A stretch of DNA of 64,000 nt from Oscillospiraceae bacterium. Lineage in GTDB: Bacteria; Bacillota; Clostridia; Oscillospirales; Oscillospiraceae. Below are positions 33,064-42,877 of the stretch, piece by piece. The notes beneath the pieces were generated by a model. It was not told the DNA's origin. It saw only the letters and a list, made by a program, of their open reading frames with translations, and ran no database searches. The stretch spans positions 1-64,000 of the forward strand of contig JAETNP010000014.1 in the NCBI GenBank assembly GCA_021768185.1, read 5' to 3'. A program made the translations under genes and the position numbers. Position 1 is the first letter of the stretch. Each line of letters starts with the position of its first letter.

Positions 33064-35529
33064 ATGAAACTATCCTTTTCCATAAAATACTGGTCAAAAA
33101 TGGACTGGACCGCGGCCTGTCAGGCCGCCTCTGATGCCAAGCTCAACGGCCTGGAGATCGACAGCGTCAAGAACCCCGTCCTGACCACGAGAAACAGCCC
33201 CACCAATCCGGAGATGGCCGTAGCGGCCCGCCGCCAGCTGGCGGCGAAGGACCTGACGGTCCCCTGTGTGGGCACAGCCGCCGACCTGATGGCCCCGGAA
33301 GCGGAGGACGAACTCCCCGCCGCCGTGGAGACGGCGGCCAACCTCCTGGTCCCCTATGTAGTGGTCCATACCGTCTGCGACGACGGCCAGACCGTCATCG
33401 AGAAGCTGGCCCCCTTTGTCGCCATGGCGGAAAAAACCAATGTCACCCTCCTGTTGGAGAGTACCGGCGCTATGGCCGATACAAAAAAATTAGTGGAGGT
33501 ATTGGACTACTTTGCCTGCGACCATCTGGCCGCCTGCTGGAGCGCCCACAGTACCTGCCTGATGCAGAAGGAGACCCCGGAGCAGACCATCACCAACCTG
33601 GGGGCCTACGTCCGCCACGTGCGCCTCACCGACGGCGCGGACCTGGGCTCCCCGGAGCTGGTGGGCGAGGGCGCGCTGCCTATGCGGGACCTGATGAACG
33701 CCCTCGGCAGCGTCAACTATGACGGCTTCATCTCCCTGCTCTGGGACCCCGCCTGGATGGAGGGCCTCGATGATGCCGAGATGATCCTCACCCACTATGC
33801 CGTCTATATGTCCCGCTTCGAGCGGGAGGGACGAAAAAGCCACCTCTACTACAACACCGCCGGGACGGGCCAGTACGTATGGAAGAAGGACATCGTCATC
33901 GACTGCACCTTCCCCCAGGTGCTGGACAGGATGGTGGAGGAGTTCCCGGACCAGTACGCCTTCAAGTATACCACACTGGATTATACCCGCACCTATAGTC
34001 AGTTCCGGGACGACGTGGACCAGTTTGCCCGGTCCCTCATCGCTCTGGGGGTCAAGCCCGGCGACAAGGTGGCCATCTGGGCCACCAATGTCCCCGCCTG
34101 GTTCATCACCTTCTGGGCCACTACCAAAATCGGTGCGGTGCTGGTGACGGTGAACACCGCCTACAAGATCCACGAGGCGGAATACCTCCTCCGGCAGTCC
34201 GACACCCACACGCTGGTGATGATCGACAGCTACCGGGACAGCAACTACGCCGAGATCATCGCCGAACTGTGCCCCGAGCTCCAGACCGCCCAGCCGGGCA
34301 AGCCCCTGCACTGCAAGCGGCTTCCCTTCCTGCGCAACGTCATCACCGTGGGCTACCGGCAGGCCGGATGCCTCACCTGGGAGGAGGCTGCGGCAATGGC
34401 GGGCAGGACCTCCCCCCAGGAGGTCCGCCGCCGCGCCGCCGCCGTGCGGCCCCACGACGTAGCCAACATGCAGTACACCTCCGGTACCACCGGCTTCCCC
34501 AAGGGCGTCATGCTGACCCACTACAACGTGGTCAACAACGGCAAGTATATCGGAGACCACATGGACCTCTCCACCGCCGACCGGATGATGATCCAGGTGC
34601 CTATGTTCCACTGCTTCGGCATGGTGCTGTCCATGACGGCCTCTATGACCCACGGGACCACCATGTGCCCCCTGCCCTACTTCTCCCCCAAGCCCGCCCT
34701 GGCCTGCGTCCACCAGGAACGGATCACCACCTTCAACGGCGTGCCTACCATGTTCATCGCCATGATGAACCACCCGGACTTCGCCTCCACCGACTTCTCC
34801 CATATCCGTACCGGCATCATGGCCGGGGCCAACTGTCCCCCGGAGCTGATGCGCAAGGCGGCGGACGTGATGAACATGAAGCAGATCATCTCCGTCTTCG
34901 GCCAGACGGAGGCGTCCCCCGGCTGCACCATGAGCAGCTTTGACGATCCCCTGGATGTCCGCACGGAAACCGTGGGCAGCAGATTTGCCAACGTGGAGTG
35001 TAAGATTATCGATCCGGACACCGGGGAGGAGTGCCCCCGTGGGGTCAGCGGCGAGTTCGTAGCCCGGGGCTATAACATTATGAAAGGCTACTACAAGATG
35101 CCCGCCGCCACCGCCGCCGCCATCGACGCCGATGGCTGGCTCCACTCCGGGGACCTCTGCTGCGAGGACGAGAACGGCAATTTCAAGGTCACCGGGCGGC
35201 TGAAGGATATGATTATCCGGGGCGGCGAAAATATTTATCCCCGGGAGATTGAGGAGTTTTTGTATACCCACCCCAAGGTGAAGGACGTTCAGGTCATCGG
35301 CGTCCCTGACGAGCAGTACGGGGAGGAGATCATGGCCTGCATTATCCTCAAGGAGGGGGAGACGTCCTCCGTGGAGGAGATCAAGGCGTTTGTGCTTTCC
35401 CACATGGCGAAGCATAAGGTCCCCCGGTATATTGACTTTGTGGATGCCTTCCCCATGAACGCGGCGGGGAAGATCTTGAAATATAAAATGCGGGAAGAGG
35501 CGGAAAAAAAGCTGGGGTTATCGAAATAA
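33064..35529 (+). CDS. Fusion of sugar-phosphate isomerase-like TIM barrel and acyl-CoA synthetase
   Basis: An 821-aa protein with two unrelated parts. Residues 1 to ~255 resemble xylose-isomerase-like/AP-endonuclease family 2 TIM barrels (MKLSFSIKYWSKMDW opening, TLLLESTGAMADT, FISLLWDP). Residues ~270-821 are a complete AMP-forming ligase: YTSGTTGFPKG near 471, FGQTEASPG, GWLHSGDL, GRLKDMIIRGGENIYPREIE near 707, and the C-terminal NAAGKILKYKM lysine motif. The ligase resembles medium/long-chain fatty-acid-CoA synthetases. ATG with AAAGAGG upstream. The frame is continuous across the junction, so this looks like a genuine fusion; the substrate link between the halves is unknown. Confidence 0.88.
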   Translation: MKLSFSIKYWSKMDWTAACQAASDAKLNGLEIDSVKNPVLTTRNSPTNPEMAVAARRQLAAKDLTVPCVGTAADLMAPEAEDELPAAVETAANLLVPYVVVHTVCDDGQTVIEKLAPFVAMAEKTNVTLLLESTGAMADTKKLVEVLDYFACDHLAACWSAHSTCLMQKETPEQTITNLGAYVRHVRLTDGADLGSPELVGEGALPMRDLMNALGSVNYDGFISLLWDPAWMEGLDDAEMILTHYAVYMSRFEREGRKSHLYYNTAGTGQYVWKKDIVIDCTFPQVLDRMVEEFPDQYAFKYTTLDYTRTYSQFRDDVDQFARSLIALGVKPGDKVAIWATNVPAWFITFWATTKIGAVLVTVNTAYKIHEAEYLLRQSDTHTLVMIDSYRDSNYAEIIAELCPELQTAQPGKPLHCKRLPFLRNVITVGYRQAGCLTWEEAAAMAGRTSPQEVRRRAAAVRPHDVANMQYTSGTTGFPKGVMLTHYNVVNNGKYIGDHMDLSTADRMMIQVPMFHCFGMVLSMTASMTHGTTMCPLPYFSPKPALACVHQERITTFNGVPTMFIAMMNHPDFASTDFSHIRTGIMAGANCPPELMRKAADVMNMKQIISVFGQTEASPGCTMSSFDDPLDVRTETVGSRFANVECKIIDPDTGEECPRGVSGEFVARGYNIMKGYYKMPAATAAAIDADGWLHSGDLCCEDENGNFKVTGRLKDMIIRGGENIYPREIEEFLYTHPKVKDVQVIGVPDEQYGEEIMACIILKEGETSSVEEIKAFVLSHMAKHKVPRYIDFVDAFPMNAAGKILKYKMREEAEKKLGLSK

Positions 35530-35532
35530 GTT

Positions 35533-35566
35533 CTTTGGGCCGGGGCGCTGCCCCGGCCCTTTTAGC
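35533..35566 (+). terminator. Terminator after the acyl-CoA synthetase fusion
   Basis: GGGCCGGGGC/GCCCCGGCCC with a short loop, followed by TTTTAG, four bases after the stop. Confidence 0.82.
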
Positions 35567-36142
35567 CGTTTCTCATCGAAAGCCCGGGGGCTCCGCGCCC
35601 AAGATTTTGCAACGGCCACATCGAGTGGCCGTGCAAAATTAGATTGTGCATGACCCCTCGATGGGGTCATTGCACAATCGTGGACCCTGCGGTCACTTTT
35701 GCTGCGCGGCAAAAGTAACCAAAAACGCGCTTAAACCTAGCGGTTTAAGAATCCCTTCTCGGTCCCGCCTGACGGCAAGGGACCTCGGCGAGGGGCTTGC
35801 GATGGTTCGGTGGAAATGAAGAGTTGCGGTGCCACGTGAACTAGCTCCAGCAAAAACGCACCCCGGGGAGTTCGCCCCGCTATACGGTAGAGGCTGCCGA
35901 TAAGAATGCTAAAATAGACGCAGAAGGGGAACGAAGCGGACGGCAGTAAGTTTAGACCAAACTGACCATGCCTTGGGCGCAAAACTAATCAAAAAATGAG
36001 GGATTCTTAAACCGCCAGGTTTAAGTGACTTTTTGGGTACTTTTTGTTCACACAAAAAGTACCCGAGGAGTCCGGGGGCGAGAAGCCCCCGGGGCTTCAA
36101 TACGAAACGGCTCCCCTCGCCGCCCGAAGGGCGGCAAAGAAA
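35567..36142 (+). repeat. Large interspersed element, copy D (long form with inserted hairpins)
   Basis: Shares its left flank (CATCGAAAGCCCGGGGGCT, CGGTCCCGCCTGACGG) with copy E and its core with copies A-E; ends in the CGCCCGAAGGGCG hairpin near 36120. Within the left arm, at 35604-35679, two extra back-to-back hairpins are inserted (TTTTGCAACGGCCAC with its partner, then ATTGTGCATGACCCC with its partner), both with a TCGA-type loop. It lies between the fusion gene and typA. Confidence 0.78.
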
Positions 36143-36219
36143 GCGCTTTTCCTCTCCAATAATGTCAATTTATCACCGAAACCCCACTGAAGCAAGAAAA
36201 ATCTTGTATGGATTGGCGG

Positions 36220-36248
36220 TTGAAATCAAAAAATACATGGTATACAAT
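36220..36248 (+). promoter_or_regulatory. Promoter of typA
   Basis: TTGAAA (36220-36225) and TACAAT (36243-36248), 17-nt spacing, in the AT-rich stretch following repeat copy D. Confidence 0.6.
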
Positions 36249-36301
36249 AAGCAGGTTAAAAAAGAATTTATTTACTCCAACCAAAGAGAGAGGTTTTTTG
36301 C

Positions 36302-38131
36302 TTGAAAAATGAGAAATTGAGAAACGTCGCCATTATCGCCCACGTGGACCACGGCAAGACCACCCTGGTGGACGAAATGCTGAAACAGGGCGGCGCCTAC
36401 CGTGAGAATCAAGAGGTGGTGGACCGCGTCATGGACTCCGGCGACCTGGAGCGGGAGCGCGGTATCACCATCCTGGCCAAGAATACCGCCATCCAGTACG
36501 GTGACACCAAGATCAATATCGTGGACACCCCGGGCCATGCCGACTTCGGCGGCGAGGTGGAGCGCATCCTGAAAATGGTCAACGGCGTTATCCTTCTGGT
36601 GGACGCCGCCGAGGGCCCCATGCCCCAGACCCGGTTCGTTCTGTCAAAGGCCCTCGAATTGGGCCACCGCGTGATCGTGGTGGTCAACAAGATCGACCGC
36701 CCCGACCAGCGCATCTACGAGGTCATCAACGAGTGCGGCGACCTGCTCATCGACCTGGACGCCACCGACGAGCAGCTGGACAGCCCCATGCTCTTCTGTT
36801 CCGCCCGGCGGGGCATCTGCTCCTACCACCCCGAGGACCTGGGCACGGACCTCAAGCCCCTCTTTGAAACCATCCTCAATTATATCCCCGCCCCCGAGGC
36901 GGATGTGGACGCGCCCTTCCAGATGCTGGTCAGCTCCATCGACTACAACGAATTTGTGGGACGTATCGCCATCGGCCGCATCGAACGGGGTACCATCAAG
37001 CAGAACCAGGAGATCGCGGTGTGCAACTACCATGACCCCGACGCCGCCCCCAAGAAGGCCAAGGCCGTCAGCATCTATGAGTTCGACGGCCTGAGCAAGA
37101 AGGCCGTCACCGAGTCCTCCGCCGGCAACATCATCGCCATGAGCGGCATCGGCGACATCACCATCGGCGACACCATCTGTGCCGCCGCCAGCCCCGAGCC
37201 CCTGCCCTTTGTGAAGATCTCCGCCCCCACCATGGAGATGACCTTCTCCATCAACGATTCCCCCTTCTGCGGCCGGGAGGGCAAGTTCGTCACCTCCCGC
37301 CAGATCCGGGACCGCCTGTTCCGTGAGACGCTGAAGGATGTATCCCTCCGCGTCACGGAGATCGAGGGCGCTATGGACGCCTTCAACGTGGCCGGGCGCG
37401 GCGAGATGCACCTGTCCATCCTTATCGAGACCATGCGCCGGGAAGGCTACGAGTTCCAGGTCTCCCCGCCCCGCGTGCTCTACCAGGAGATCGACGGCGT
37501 CCGCTGCGAACCTATCGAGCGGCTGGTGGCCGATGTGCCCGCCGACAGCGTGGGCGCGGTCATCGAGAAAATGGGCTCCCGGAAGGGCGACCTGGTGGAG
37601 ATGACCCCCGTGGGCGAGCGGATGAAGCTGGAATTCCTGGTGCCCGCCCGGGGCCTCTTCGGCTACCGCAACGAGTTCCTCACCGATACCCGGGGCGAGG
37701 GCATCATGGCCTCCGTCTTTGACAGCTATGCCCCCTATAAGGGCGACCTGAGCCGCCGGAACACCGGCAGCCTCATCGCCTTCGAGACCGGCGAGTCCAT
37801 CACCTACGGCCTCTTCAACGCCCAGGAGCGGGGCGCGCTGTTCATCGGCGCGGGCGTGCCTGTCTACGCCGGCATGGTGGTGGGCGTGAGTCCCAAGCAG
37901 GAGGACATTACCGTCAACGTCTGCAAGAAGAAGCAGCTGACCAACATGCGGGCCAGCGGCAGCGACGAGGCCCTGCGTCTGGTGCCCCACCGGGTCCTGA
38001 GCCTGGAGCAGTGCCTGGAGTTCCTGGCGGACGACGAGCTGCTGGAGGTCACTCCCAAGAGCCTGCGCATCCGCAAGCGGATTCTGGACCATGAAAAGCG
38101 CATGAAGGCCCTGAAGGGCGGGAAAAAATAA
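36302..38131 (+). CDS. typA: Translational GTPase TypA/BipA
   Basis: A 609-aa ribosome-binding GTPase. G1 AHVDHGKT (13-20), switch I RGITILAKN, G3 DTPGHADFGGE and G4 NKIDRPDQR are all present, followed by domain II, EF-G-like domains III and V, and the family-specific C-terminal domain (RGLFGYRNEFLTDTRGEG, TNMRASGSDEA). TTG start preceded by GAGAGAGG. Full length. It assists large-subunit assembly and stress adaptation in other bacteria. Its terminator follows directly. Confidence 0.96.
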   Translation: MKNEKLRNVAIIAHVDHGKTTLVDEMLKQGGAYRENQEVVDRVMDSGDLERERGITILAKNTAIQYGDTKINIVDTPGHADFGGEVERILKMVNGVILLVDAAEGPMPQTRFVLSKALELGHRVIVVVNKIDRPDQRIYEVINECGDLLIDLDATDEQLDSPMLFCSARRGICSYHPEDLGTDLKPLFETILNYIPAPEADVDAPFQMLVSSIDYNEFVGRIAIGRIERGTIKQNQEIAVCNYHDPDAAPKKAKAVSIYEFDGLSKKAVTESSAGNIIAMSGIGDITIGDTICAAASPEPLPFVKISAPTMEMTFSINDSPFCGREGKFVTSRQIRDRLFRETLKDVSLRVTEIEGAMDAFNVAGRGEMHLSILIETMRREGYEFQVSPPRVLYQEIDGVRCEPIERLVADVPADSVGAVIEKMGSRKGDLVEMTPVGERMKLEFLVPARGLFGYRNEFLTDTRGEGIMASVFDSYAPYKGDLSRRNTGSLIAFETGESITYGLFNAQERGALFIGAGVPVYAGMVVGVSPKQEDITVNVCKKKQLTNMRASGSDEALRLVPHRVLSLEQCLEFLADDELLEVTPKSLRIRKRILDHEKRMKALKGGKK

Positions 38132-38145
38132 CAAACCGGTAACAA

Positions 38146-38192
38146 AAAGGCGGCGATTGATACAACGTGGTATCAATCGCCGCCTTTCTTTG
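38146..38192 (+). terminator. Terminator of typA
   Basis: AAAGGCGGCGATTGATA and TATCAATCGCCGCCTTT around CAACGTGG-type loop sequence, followed by CTTTG. Confidence 0.85.
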
Positions 38193-38584
38193 CATTGTTC
38201 GATTACAAAAAGTATTTTTTTGGCCGAACCTTCAAAAATAATTCAAATTTCTCAGCCAAGGATACCCGAATGGCAAAACCAAAAAAATTCCGTCTGTGAC
38301 GCCAATTTCAAAATCTGCCATATCCGGCCAGAAACTCGGGAAATTCCACTGTTTTTGTTGGCCTTTTTTCAGCATTTTTGTTGTGTTCGATTTACATAAG
38401 TATTTCAATAATTCCAAGTACACACAGTTATAAACATTTTCCACAGAGTTTTCCACAACCGTTTTTCCCCTTTTCCCAGCGGCTGGAACCAATTTTCAAC
38501 AGCCGGTGGAAAACGCTGAAACCCTAGTTTTCCCCTGAAGCCACCCCCGACATTTGTTTACATAACGACATTTTGTGCAAATCT
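38193..38584. other. AT-rich convergent intergenic region with DnaA-box-like sites
   Basis: Between the typA terminator and the terminator of the DUF255 gene lies ~390 nt with no ORF. It contains two direct TTTTCCACA sites (38437-38445, 38449-38457), a third inverted site GGTGGAAAA (38505-38513, one mismatch), and imperfect direct copies of TGTTCGATT...AGTATTT at about 38196 and 38384. TTTTCCACA is a plausible DnaA-box variant of TTATCCACA. dnaA/dnaN are not adjacent, so this may be a DnaA-titration or replication-related site rather than oriC. Confidence 0.45.
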
Positions 38585-38632
38585 GCGGCATTTCCCCGCC
38601 TTTCCCGATGGGAGAGAACGGGGAAATGCCGC
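38585..38632 (-). terminator. Terminator-like hairpin after the DUF255 gene
   Basis: GCGGCATTTCCCC and GGGGAAATGCCGC form a 13-bp stem around a 22-nt loop immediately beyond the stop codon of the minus-strand gene; the U tract is poor. Confidence 0.55.
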
Positions 38633-38641
38633 CTCAGCAGA

Positions 38642-40678
38642 TCATTGCAGGACCGGTTCCCGCACCTCTTGGAGCAGCCGCTCCAGATCCTCCGCCGAGC
38701 GGACCGGCGGCGCACAGGCCCCCTCCCGGCACAGATAAAGAACTTCCCCCTCCGCAGGGATAGGGTACTGATCCGCCCGGGGCGACAGCAGAGCCAGCCC
38801 ACGGCTGTTTTCCGGCGTCTTTGCCAGGACCGCCAGCCGGCCCCGCTCCCCCGTCTCCGCCAGCCAGGCCGGAATGGCCTCCGCAGATACGCGCACCAGA
38901 TCCCGCCTTGGATACAGCGCCTCCATCATGGCCAGCAGGGAGGCGCAGTACGCCTCGGGCTGCCGTCCTGCCTCTCCGGCCAGCCAGTTTATCTGTCTCT
39001 CCGCCAGCTCCCGGAGATTCTCCCTCCCGGTAAGCCGGGCCAGCCGTACCAGCGCCAGCCCCGCCATGGCGCCTCCGGAGGGCATTGCCCCGTCGAAGGC
39101 GTCCTTCTGCCGGACGATCAGCCGCTCCGCTCCTGCGGCGGTGAGATAAAACCCGCCTCCGGCCTCATCCCAGAACAGTGCCTCCATCTGCTTTGCCAGT
39201 CCTACCGCTTCCCGCAGGCAGGAGACAGAAAAATCGGTCTCATACAGCTCCACCAGCGCCCAACAGTAGAAGGCATAGTCGTCCAGCTGCCCCTCCACGG
39301 CGCTCTCCCGATCCCGCCAGCGCAGCCAGAGGCGGCCGTCCGCCATCGTAAGCCGTGTTTTCAGAAAGATCCGGGCGGTTTGGGCGGCCTTCAAATACTT
39401 TTCCTCTCCCAGCACTCTGGCCGCTTTCGCCAAGGCGGCGATCATCATGGCGTTCCAGCTGGTAAGCACCTTGTCGTCCCGATGAAGGCTTCCCCGCCGG
39501 CGCCGGAAGTCCGCCAGCCGGGCGCATTCCGCCCTGTGCTCCTGCCAGAAGTCCGCGTATTCTGGATCATCCAGCAGCTGAGGAATGCTCCTTTCCTCGC
39601 CGATGGACAGCCGCTGGCAGAATTCCCCGGCTTCTCCGACCCCCAAAGCCTCCTCCACGTCGGCCCGGGAGAGGAAATAGAAGCCCCCTTCCACGCCGCC
39701 GCTGTCCGCGTCCTGGGCGCAGGCGAAACCTCCGCCGGGCAGTCTCAGCTCCTCCAGCGCGTAGTCCAGGGTGCGCCGGGCAATCTCCCGGCAGTAGTCC
39801 GAGCCGGTCTGCATATAGGCCTCCAGATAGGCGTATGCCAGCAGCGCGTTGTCATAGAGCATTTTCTCAAAGTGGGGCACCCGCCACTCCCTGTCTGTGC
39901 TGTAGCGGCAGAACCCGCCGCCTACCTGATCGAAGAGCCCGCCCCGGGCCATCCGGGTCAGCGTGAACAGGGCGGCTTCCCGGGCCGCCTCATTTTTTTC
40001 CTGCCGCCCGTATGCCAGCAGGAAGAGGATTTCCTGGGGCACAGGAAACTTCGGCGCGCCGCCGAACCCTCCGTATACCGGATCGAAGCGGTCCAGCAGC
40101 ACCTCCGCCGCCCGGTCCAGCAGGGGGATGGAGGGCCTGCTGCCAGGCCCTTGTTCCCGGCTGCGAGAAATGTGCGATGTGACCTTCTGGCCCAGCTCCA
40201 GCAGTTTCTGGCGGTCGGCGTGCCACAGCCGCCCCGCCTCATCCAGAAGATCCGCCAGGCCCAGCCGGCCATCCCGGCTTCTGGGGGGCAGGTAAGTCCC
40301 CGCCCAGAAGGGCTCCTGTTCCGGTGTCAGCAGGAGGGTCAAGGGCCAGCCCCCGGACCCGGTGAGGGCCTGGCAGGCCGCCATATAGACTCCGTCGATG
40401 TCGGGCCGTTCCTCCCGGTCTACCTTAATGGGGATGAAGTCCCGGTTCAGCGCCGCCGCCACATCAGGATCCTGGAAGGATTCTTTTCCCATGACGTGGC
40501 ACCAGTGGCAGGTGGAGTAGCCGATGGAGAGGAAGATGGGTTTATCCTCTTTTTTTGCCTCCAGCAGCGCCCCGGGGCACCAGGGGCGCCAGTTCACAGG
40601 GTCCTGGGCGTGCTGGAGGAGATAGGGGGATTTTTCATATTTCAGGAGGTTTTCTCCTTGTTTTTCCATCAATGGCAT
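38642..40678 (-). CDS. Thioredoxin-domain DUF255 protein (YyaL/spermatogenesis-associated 20-like)
   Basis: A 678-aa protein. Residues ~1-165 form a thioredoxin-fold DUF255 domain with the hallmark STCHWCHVM (CxxC-type pair) after [14 protein letters not shown]. The remaining ~500 residues form an (alpha/alpha)6 barrel related to N-acylglucosamine 2-epimerases ([34 protein letters not shown]). The family is widespread with no firmly established reaction. Start at 40678; an in-frame ATG 9 nt later is an alternative. Single gene between a terminator hairpin and repeat copy E. Confidence 0.9.
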   Translation of the reverse strand: MPLMEKQGENLLKYEKSPYLLQHAQDPVNWRPWCPGALLEAKKEDKPIFLSIGYSTCHWCHVMGKESFQDPDVAAALNRDFIPIKVDREERPDIDGVYMAACQALTGSGGWPLTLLLTPEQEPFWAGTYLPPRSRDGRLGLADLLDEAGRLWHADRQKLLELGQKVTSHISRSREQGPGSRPSIPLLDRAAEVLLDRFDPVYGGFGGAPKFPVPQEILFLLAYGRQEKNEAAREAALFTLTRMARGGLFDQVGGGFCRYSTDREWRVPHFEKMLYDNALLAYAYLEAYMQTGSDYCREIARRTLDYALEELRLPGGGFACAQDADSGGVEGGFYFLSRADVEEALGVGEAGEFCQRLSIGEERSIPQLLDDPEYADFWQEHRAECARLADFRRRRGSLHRDDKVLTSWNAMMIAALAKAARVLGEEKYLKAAQTARIFLKTRLTMADGRLWLRWRDRESAVEGQLDDYAFYCWALVELYETDFSVSCLREAVGLAKQMEALFWDEAGGGFYLTAAGAERLIVRQKDAFDGAMPSGGAMAGLALVRLARLTGRENLRELAERQINWLAGEAGRQPEAYCASLLAMMEALYPRRDLVRVSAEAIPAWLAETGERGRLAVLAKTPENSRGLALLSPRADQYPIPAEGEVLYLCREGACAPPVRSAEDLERLLQEVREPVLQ

Positions 40679-40706
40679 AGATTTTCTTCCTTCTGCAATT
40701 TAATCT

Positions 40707-41325
40707 GCGGCCCTGCGGGCCGCCCCCAGCGGTTTCTCATCGAAAGCCCGGGGGCTATCCGCCCCCGGACCCTGGACCTACTTTTCGCGCCCGCGAAAAG
40801 TAGGCAAAAGCGGGCTTAAACCTACGGTTTAAGAATCCCTTCTCGGTCCCGCCTGACGGCAAGGGACCTCGGCGAGGGGCTTGCGATGGTTCGGTGGAGA
40901 TGAAGAGTTTCGGTGCCACGTGAACTAGCGGTCCTACGGGCATCTAATCTAAGCTCTGGTAGTTGACCAACTCCGGCTGCCGCCCTTTCAAAGGGGTAGA
41001 GCCATCTACGGGGATATGTCCTAACGGACAAATCTGCAAGACTGCACCCCGGGGAGTTAGCCCCGCTATACGGTAGGGGCCGCCGATAAGAATGCTAAAA
41101 TAGACGCAGGAGGGGAACGAAGCGGACGGCAGTAAGTTTAGACAAAACCGACTGTGCCTCGGGCGCAAAACTAATCAAAAAATGAGGGATTCTTAAACCG
41201 CCAGGTTTAAGTGGCTTTTTGCCTACTTTTTGTCCATACAAAAAGTAGGCGCAGAGTCCGGGGGCGCGGAGCCCCCGGGCTTGCAAATAGAACCGGCTCC
41301 CGTGCCGCGCGGAGCGCGGCAGAGA
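40707..41325 (+). repeat. Large interspersed element, copy E (long form)
   Basis: About 620 nt bounded by GGCCCTGCGGGCC near 40709 and GCCGCGCGGAGCGCGGC near 41312. Contains the inverted flanks (CCCGGGGGCT...GCCCCCGG; TACTTTTCGCG hairpin; TTAAACC/GGTTTAAG) and the same core as the other copies, in the orientation of A, C and D. It separates the DUF255 gene from spoVAF, both on the minus strand, ending about ten bases from the spoVAF stop. Confidence 0.8.
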
Positions 41326-41335
41326 ACCCCTGGTG

Positions 41336-42754
41336 TCAGCTGTTTTTCCTGCTGATGGGCTGCCGGATCAATAACCTCCCCAGCGCCTTGCCGTCAAAGG
41401 GACAAATGGGATACAGATACCCCCGCCCCAGAATCGGCTTGGTGGAAGCCAGCAGAATAACCCACCCTATGATGCCGCCCACCAGGCCCCAGACGTCAAA
41501 GAGAGCCACCAGGATCAAAAACATCATCCTCGTCAGCTTCAGCGCATATCCTAGCTCAAAGGACGGCTGGGCAAAGTTGGCAATGGCCACAAAGGCCATA
41601 TAGACCAGCACCTCCGGTACCAGCCACCTCGCCTGTACCGCGAAATCTCCCAGGATCAGCGCCCCCAGCATACTGAACGAGTTGCTCAGCGCGTCCGGCG
41701 TATTCAGACTGGCCAGCTTCAAAAGGTCCACCACAAAATCCAGCAGCAGCAGCTGTATCAGCAGCGGCACGCTCCCCGGCTTCTCCGGAACGATAAAGCT
41801 GAGATACTCCGGCACCCGTCCGGCGTCCTTTACCAGCAGATACCACACCGGCGTAATGAACAGTGCCAGCAGCATCACGATCACCCGCAGCCACCGGAGA
41901 TAGGTCCCCACCAGGGGCGGGAAATAGTAGTCGTTGGCCTCCTCCATGAAGTCGAAGAGAGAGGTGGGCATCAGCATTACCGACGGGGAGTTGTCCACCA
42001 GCATCACGATGCTGCCCTCCATGATGCAGGCGGTGGCGGTGTCGGGCCGCTCGGTATAGCGGACCTTGGGAAAGGGATTGTACCACTGGGGCTTGACGAT
42101 GGCCTCCGCAATGCTCTCCTGGCTCATGGCGACGGAGCCTACGTCGATGGCGTCCAGCTTACTCCGCAGAGCCTCCAGGTCTCCCTGGTTCACCTGGTTG
42201 TTCATATAGGCCAGCACCACGTCCGTCTGGCTGCGCCCTCCCACCTTGTGGTTTTCCAGCGTGAGGTGGGGGTCCCGGATGCGGCGGCGGAGTAGGGCGG
42301 TGTTCTGCACCAGGGTCTCGGTGAAGCCGTCGTGGCTGCCCCGGAGGACCTTGCCGTCGCTGGGCTCCTCCACGCTCCGCCCCGGGAATTTCTTCGCGTC
42401 GATCATGGCGCAGTGGTCGAAGCCCTCCAGCAGAAGGATGGTCTTGCCGATAAACGCCCCGGTGAGGATCTTGTCAATCTGATTCTCGCAGTCCACCTCG
42501 CAGAAGGTGACGCACCGGTCGATAAACTCCTGCATATCGGACGCGCCCTTGCCCAGCGCCGCCCCCTGCCCCAGCAGGAAGGAGGTGATGCGCTCAATGA
42601 CCCCATCGTCCCCGTAGCCGTCGATGACATAGAGCCTGCCCTTCCATGGGCCGATATAGAGGTCCCGGCTGATAACGTCGTAGTTGCGCCCCGCTCCCAG
42701 CAGGTCGTCCAGCTGTTTTTGATTTTCCGCCAGATCCTTTGTCAGCTGTTCCAT
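41336..42754 (-). CDS. spoVAF: Spore germination protein, SpoVAF/GerA A-subunit family
   Basis: A 472-aa protein with a soluble N-terminal half and a membrane C-terminal half of about five helices (VIVMLLALFITPVWYLLV; LLLLDFVVDLLKLA; FLILVALFDVWGLVGGIIG). The ENHKVGGRSQTDVVLAYM and FPKVRYTERPDTATACIMEG segments are GerA-family signatures; the length and N-terminus suit SpoVAF rather than a GerKA receptor. It acts in the inner spore membrane during germination. Not accompanied here by other spoVA genes. Confidence 0.85.
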   Translation of the reverse strand: MEQLTKDLAENQKQLDDLLGAGRNYDVISRDLYIGPWKGRLYVIDGYGDDGVIERITSFLLGQGAALGKGASDMQEFIDRCVTFCEVDCENQIDKILTGAFIGKTILLLEGFDHCAMIDAKKFPGRSVEEPSDGKVLRGSHDGFTETLVQNTALLRRRIRDPHLTLENHKVGGRSQTDVVLAYMNNQVNQGDLEALRSKLDAIDVGSVAMSQESIAEAIVKPQWYNPFPKVRYTERPDTATACIMEGSIVMLVDNSPSVMLMPTSLFDFMEEANDYYFPPLVGTYLRWLRVIVMLLALFITPVWYLLVKDAGRVPEYLSFIVPEKPGSVPLLIQLLLLDFVVDLLKLASLNTPDALSNSFSMLGALILGDFAVQARWLVPEVLVYMAFVAIANFAQPSFELGYALKLTRMMFLILVALFDVWGLVGGIIGWVILLASTKPILGRGYLYPICPFDGKALGRLLIRQPISRKNS

Positions 42755-42877
42755 AAAGCCTCCTACTCAGTTCGATTTTCTGGAGTAGTATCTGCGGAAA
42801 AGAAAAATCTATCCGGCCGGCTTTTTCCCCGCCGGCCGGCGGCGCGGGAATGTTTTCAAATTGTAACCGATTTCCTC

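Noticed and set aside
36162..36305. Frame starting MSIYHRNPTEARKIL just before typA
   Set aside because: It spans the typA promoter and overlaps the typA start, has no ribosome site and lies between a repeat end and the gene; better explained as AT-rich leader.
38193..38584. Calling the DnaA-box region oriC
   Set aside because: dnaA, dnaN, rpmH or gyrase genes are absent from the surroundings, so only a DnaA-box-like cluster can be claimed.
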